DNA from: Spirogloea muscicola
Lineage: Eukaryota; Streptophyta; Zygnematophyceae; Spirogloeales; Spirogloeaceae
NCBI GenBank assembly: GCA_009602725.1
Contig: WELB01000173.1
Coordinates: 1 to 10,032 of the forward strand
Length of the DNA stretch: 10,032 bases
Direction: 5' to 3'
Below, in pieces: positions 6,526 to 10,032 of this stretch (position 1 is the first letter of the stretch; the number at the start of each line of letters is the position of its first letter). Under the pieces are notes generated by a model. It was given only the letters and a program-made list of their open reading frames with translations, did no database searches and was not told the DNA's origin. A program made the position numbers and the translations under genes.

Positions 6526-9500
6526 TCATGGATATGATGTGGCCACGTTCTTGCCCAGAAGTACAGGCGCTTCACAGGCCACAGTGACATTGGCTTCAAT
6601 TTCTGCTGTGTCACTTGAGCTGCACACTTGACTGCCATTGAAGATTCTAGATTGGCCCAGCGTGACAATGGTGTTCTGCTGCACAAAGGCCTGTGACTTG
6701 AAGAGAAGTTCCAGGGCCTGATCTGCGAAAACTGCAAAACAAATTCCAAGTAGTGATCTGCTTAGCATGCTGAAGCCCAAGGATGGAAGGCAAGCACAAG
6801 GAGGCAAAGGAGTTGTAGCACAGAATGGCAGAGTGGCATAGCTGCTGGTAGATGACCGCCAGCCACTCTCTACAGTAGCATCAAACAGACCGTCGTGCAG
6901 AGCCCCACCTGTGGGTGACTTGGAGGTGTCTCCCAGCTTCTTCGGCTGAGTGGACGATGCATTAATGGCAACATTGAGAGCATTCCATTGTGCTGCGCTC
7001 AGCTGAGGCAGCGTGTTCGCCTCTGCAGCCACTTGGTACTCTTGAAGTGTGGTGTTGAAGTTCTTGAAGACTGTGCCAGTGAAGTTGGAGATACCTTGCT
7101 CGTACTTGGTTATCTCATCCGCTTGTATTGCGGAAGGTGCATACACACCCTGCAAGTACGAGCAAGGCTGTGCTTGGTGGTGAGGATGGATCGGTGCCAT
7201 GACGTGCGCTTTCAATGGGGTGGGGACACCTTTTAAGGCATCATAGGGCAAAGAAGCTGAGAAAGGAGTGGCGAGCATTTGTCGGATCAGCCCACCTGCG
7301 CAAAAAGGCCTGCAGTGCACAGCCCCACCACAGCGATTGTGGCAACCCATGATGCAAATTGCTTGCCGAATTGCCCCCAGTTCACACCACCAACACCTTC
7401 CAGGAGACCGACGCCCACAATTGCTCCCGTGATGCACTGTGAAGAGGAGGTGGGCAGCCCGTACCTACACCACCATCGGCAACAGTAGCAGAGCCCTCAG
7501 GTGTTGGCGAGGAGGCCTGCTACGTCAGCTCCAACTGTAGACCAGCTGTCACTTCTCAAGCTGTGGTTGCAGGAGCGCTGGGCTGAAAGCAACTGGATGC
7601 GAAGGTGATCATGAAATTGCAGCTCCCTCTGCGGAGGAAGGGTAGGGAGAAGGCAGGTATCACCGTCGTGAACCTTTGACCACTTACTGGGAAGCAATCA
7701 TAATGACAAAGGCCGTGGCAAGCTCCGCGCAGAACCCTCGTGTGGGTGTCAACTTGGCCAACTTGACGCCCATGGCACGAGTCACGTTGTACCCATAGGT
7801 GGCGAGACCAATCACAAGGCCCACAGCGCCAATCAGCACAATCCATACGGGCGGCTCGACGTTCTTGGGAAGCGCCCCTGTTTGGTACACGTCCCAGATT
7901 GTGGCCAGGGGTCCAGCCATGTAACCCACCTCGCCGGCACCATGCGCAAAAATGACGCAGATAGCAGAGAACACCTGCGTGGAACAGGAGCAACATGAGA
8001 GCACAGCAGTCAGGCTCTCCTGCAGCCTCTGTACACAGCTCCCTCCCTTTGCTGGCCTGTCCTGTGCTGGGGTTGTAGCATAGCCTCTGCATCTTGCACG
8101 TGTGCTACAAGTGCGGGCGTAAAAGTGCTTTCACCTGCAGATACCGGAAGGCGTACTCCACCCTCGGCTCGAATACTTCAGCATGGTCGTGGATGGCTTT
8201 GACTGTCGCATTCTTGTTGACGTGCTTGTGGATGTCGACATTCATGCCATGGGTGGCCATGGCCCAGCCCCGGGATAGCCAGCTCTTGCCGCTGACGTGG
8301 CTGCCTGGGGCAGTCACATCCTGCGCATGATACTCAGGCTCCCCAGGTGCCATCTGAGCCAAGGTTTTGGGATTCTCGGGGTCTGTGTCGGGCATCGTCA
8401 CGTTGGGAAGGGGATTTGCGGTTGGTAGGGGATTGCCGTCGCTGCAACAGCGCCACTCAAGTGGTAAGATTGTCAGTCTGTGGCGCCTGTGAGGTGGGCC
8501 ACCAGCACACCTTGCATGTGCGAGTCAACTTGGAAAGCATGGCGTTTCGGACCAGCCTAGGCCACGGGCGCAAGCGGGGTCATGGCCTGCCTTTGTCCTC
8601 ACCTGTCGAACTGCTTCTGCGTGTAATGCTTCAGAAGGGGGAGAACGAAGATGGTCACAAGGAGACCAACACCTCCAGCAATGAGTGCCGAGATCCAAGC
8701 AGCCTTGGCATCTGACCAGTTGTCGTCGTCCTTCGTGAGGGCCTTCTTGGCTCCCTGCCCGTAACAACGGGAGGCTGCATGATGAGCACGGTCTGCAGTG
8801 CTGGGAAGATTATGCATGCAGGAATTGCAACCAGTGGCACCATTTTACGGCTGCCGCGTCTTGAAACAGCGCCTGTGAGGAGGAGCTGGCTCTCTGACAA
8901 TTGCATGCAATTTCCCCAGGTGTTATGTCATCAGGGTCAGACCTGCCATTGAGAGCCGTACCTTGGTGAAGACAAAGTACATGCAGAGGAAGACCGTGAT
9001 GAGGACGAGCGGCGGGAGCACCCAGAAGGAAAGCTTGTAGGCGTTCTTCCGGCGGAGTACCACCAAGCGGACAACGAAGAAGAAGAGAGCCGCGGCCGCT
9101 CCAGTCAAAATGGGCGCGATGAACCAAGCAAGGACGATGGAGATGACGCCCTTGTACGGTGGAAACGTGTTATTGCTGTCGTGTTTCGCCCAAATAACGC
9201 CATCTTTGCCAGCCCAAACGAGCGCGAAGCCAACAATTGCGCCAACTGTATGTACAGTGCGTGTGTTGGCGTCAGTGCCAAGCTTGCCATCGAAGGGCTT
9301 GAGCCTCAGATGGTGCAGTCAGTCGTCAGACAAAGACGCAGTAAAGGTGGGACTCTTATGCACGCATCGGTTGACGCCGAAGCTGCAGCTCGGGAAAAAC
9401 TCGATGTGCCGAGCCGGCACAAGCATACAATCGCAAATACGCCCTTGAGCGATCCAGGCAAGCTCATGCCATCTGGTCAAGGGCTACAGCGACACGGTGT

Positions 9501-9975
9501 ACGCCTGTTGGCGGCCACAGGCAACTGCGCAGCCGCACTGGACGGGACGCGCAGGGCCAGCAGAGGGTCACTGCTCACTAATGGTGTGAGTGGATGACGT
9601 GTTGAGGCCCATGGCAGAGGTGACGACGAGCCACACCGTGCCGACAAACAAGGCGCACACCATGCCATACGCATAGACCTCGGGGTCGCCCAAGAAGGCA
9701 TTTCTGTCGGCGATCCCGCCGGCGATTGTACTGGTGGACACGCGGCCTAGGAGGAGAGCTCCAGCAAATTCGAAGACCGAGGCGATCTGCAGGGGCGGCG
9801 GAGAGCGAGTCAGCGGTGGGTTTGCGGAGCGGGTGAGGCCAAGCGCAAGTGGGCCGCCCGGGTTGCCGGCGACTGGGAGCTGGGAGGTGGAGGGTGCTGA
9901 CCAGTACAGCCTGCTTGAGGGTGAGCGTCTTGCTTCCCACAGAGGTGCCAAAGGCGTTGGCGACGTCGTTGGCAC
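6526..9975 (-). CDS. PiT/Pho89-type phosphate transporter (5' end missing), nine exons visible
   Basis: This is a membrane symporter of the inorganic phosphate transporter (PiT, PHO-4) family. The algal and fungal members usually couple phosphate to Na+ at the plasma membrane. Visible exons, 5' to 3': 9975-9902, 9786-9579, 9245-8962, 8754-8603, 8441-8135, 7974-7688, 7464-7296, 7149-6909 and 6731-6526. All introns are GT-AG and the phases close to 641 residues plus a split first codon. Numbering from the first full codon, the first signature is ANDVANAFGTSVGSK (1-15). SSTHTIIGAIVGF lies at 87-99. Hydrophobic helices run through 63-238, and 239-341 is a hydrophilic central loop. The second signature region AHGAGEVGYMAGPLA is at 351-365, and GLPTSSSQCITGAIVG follows at 439-454. 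A soluble tail of about 145 residues ends the protein. The first helix lies beyond the window. The donor of the last intron could also be after base 6867. Confidence 0.93.
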
Positions 9976-10007
9976 CTGCGGCAGGCGAGGGGCATCAGTC
10001 CAAGGGT

Positions 10008-10032
10008 GGGGGGGGGGGGGGGGGGGGGGGGG
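10008..10032. repeat. Poly-G tract at the window edge
   Basis: At least 25 consecutive G close the window, 33 bases upstream (in gene direction) of the first visible transporter exon, so the tract would lie in an intron of that gene. It may be a true G/C homopolymer that stopped the assembly, or a sequencing artefact. Its true length cannot be seen. Confidence 0.85.

Noticed and set aside
7556-8092. A 178-residue minus-strand open frame
   Set aside because: It is a wrong-frame shadow of the transporter exon at 7974-7688, whose correct frame carries the PiT motifs.

Overview
The window is one chromosome end of a eukaryote, most likely a green alga. The left edge is a telomere of the plant type (CCCTAAA repeats). 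The two intact genes are dense in GT-AG introns and encode plant- or alga-type proteins. The TTTAGGG-type telomere argues against Chlamydomonas and fits trebouxiophyte algae such as Coccomyxa or Chlorella relatives; the genus is inference only.

Layout. Bases 1-31 are telomere. Bases about 32-2250 are a subtelomere built from decayed, same-orientation (minus-strand) fragments of one retroelement. A C-terminal coding fragment abuts the telomere (65-379). Several 3'-end units with conserved tails follow (about 850-1390), interspersed with short stem-loops, and then a longer frameshifted copy (1374-2252). From 2365 to 5633 a nine-exon plus-strand gene encodes a plastid-type NAD-dependent glycerol-3-phosphate dehydrogenase of about 411 residues. 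Every splice phase closes and the protein ends in VEEV, as in plants. Bases 5634-6525 are a tail-to-tail intergenic gap with nothing recognisable. From 6526 to the right edge a minus-strand gene, with nine exons visible and its 5' end missing, encodes a PiT/Pho89-type phosphate transporter. The window ends in a run of 25 or more G.

The two genes converge and are not an operon. One makes glycerol-3-phosphate for lipid synthesis and the other imports phosphate, but the sequence shows no direct functional link. No previously undescribed defence or mobile system is visible. The most interesting material is the telomere-retroelement structure, the stem-loop family with paired base changes, and a subtelomeric repeat that overlaps the likely start codon of the dehydrogenase gene. 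All exon boundaries were read by eye from conserved protein sequence and reading phase; no alignment or transcript data were used.
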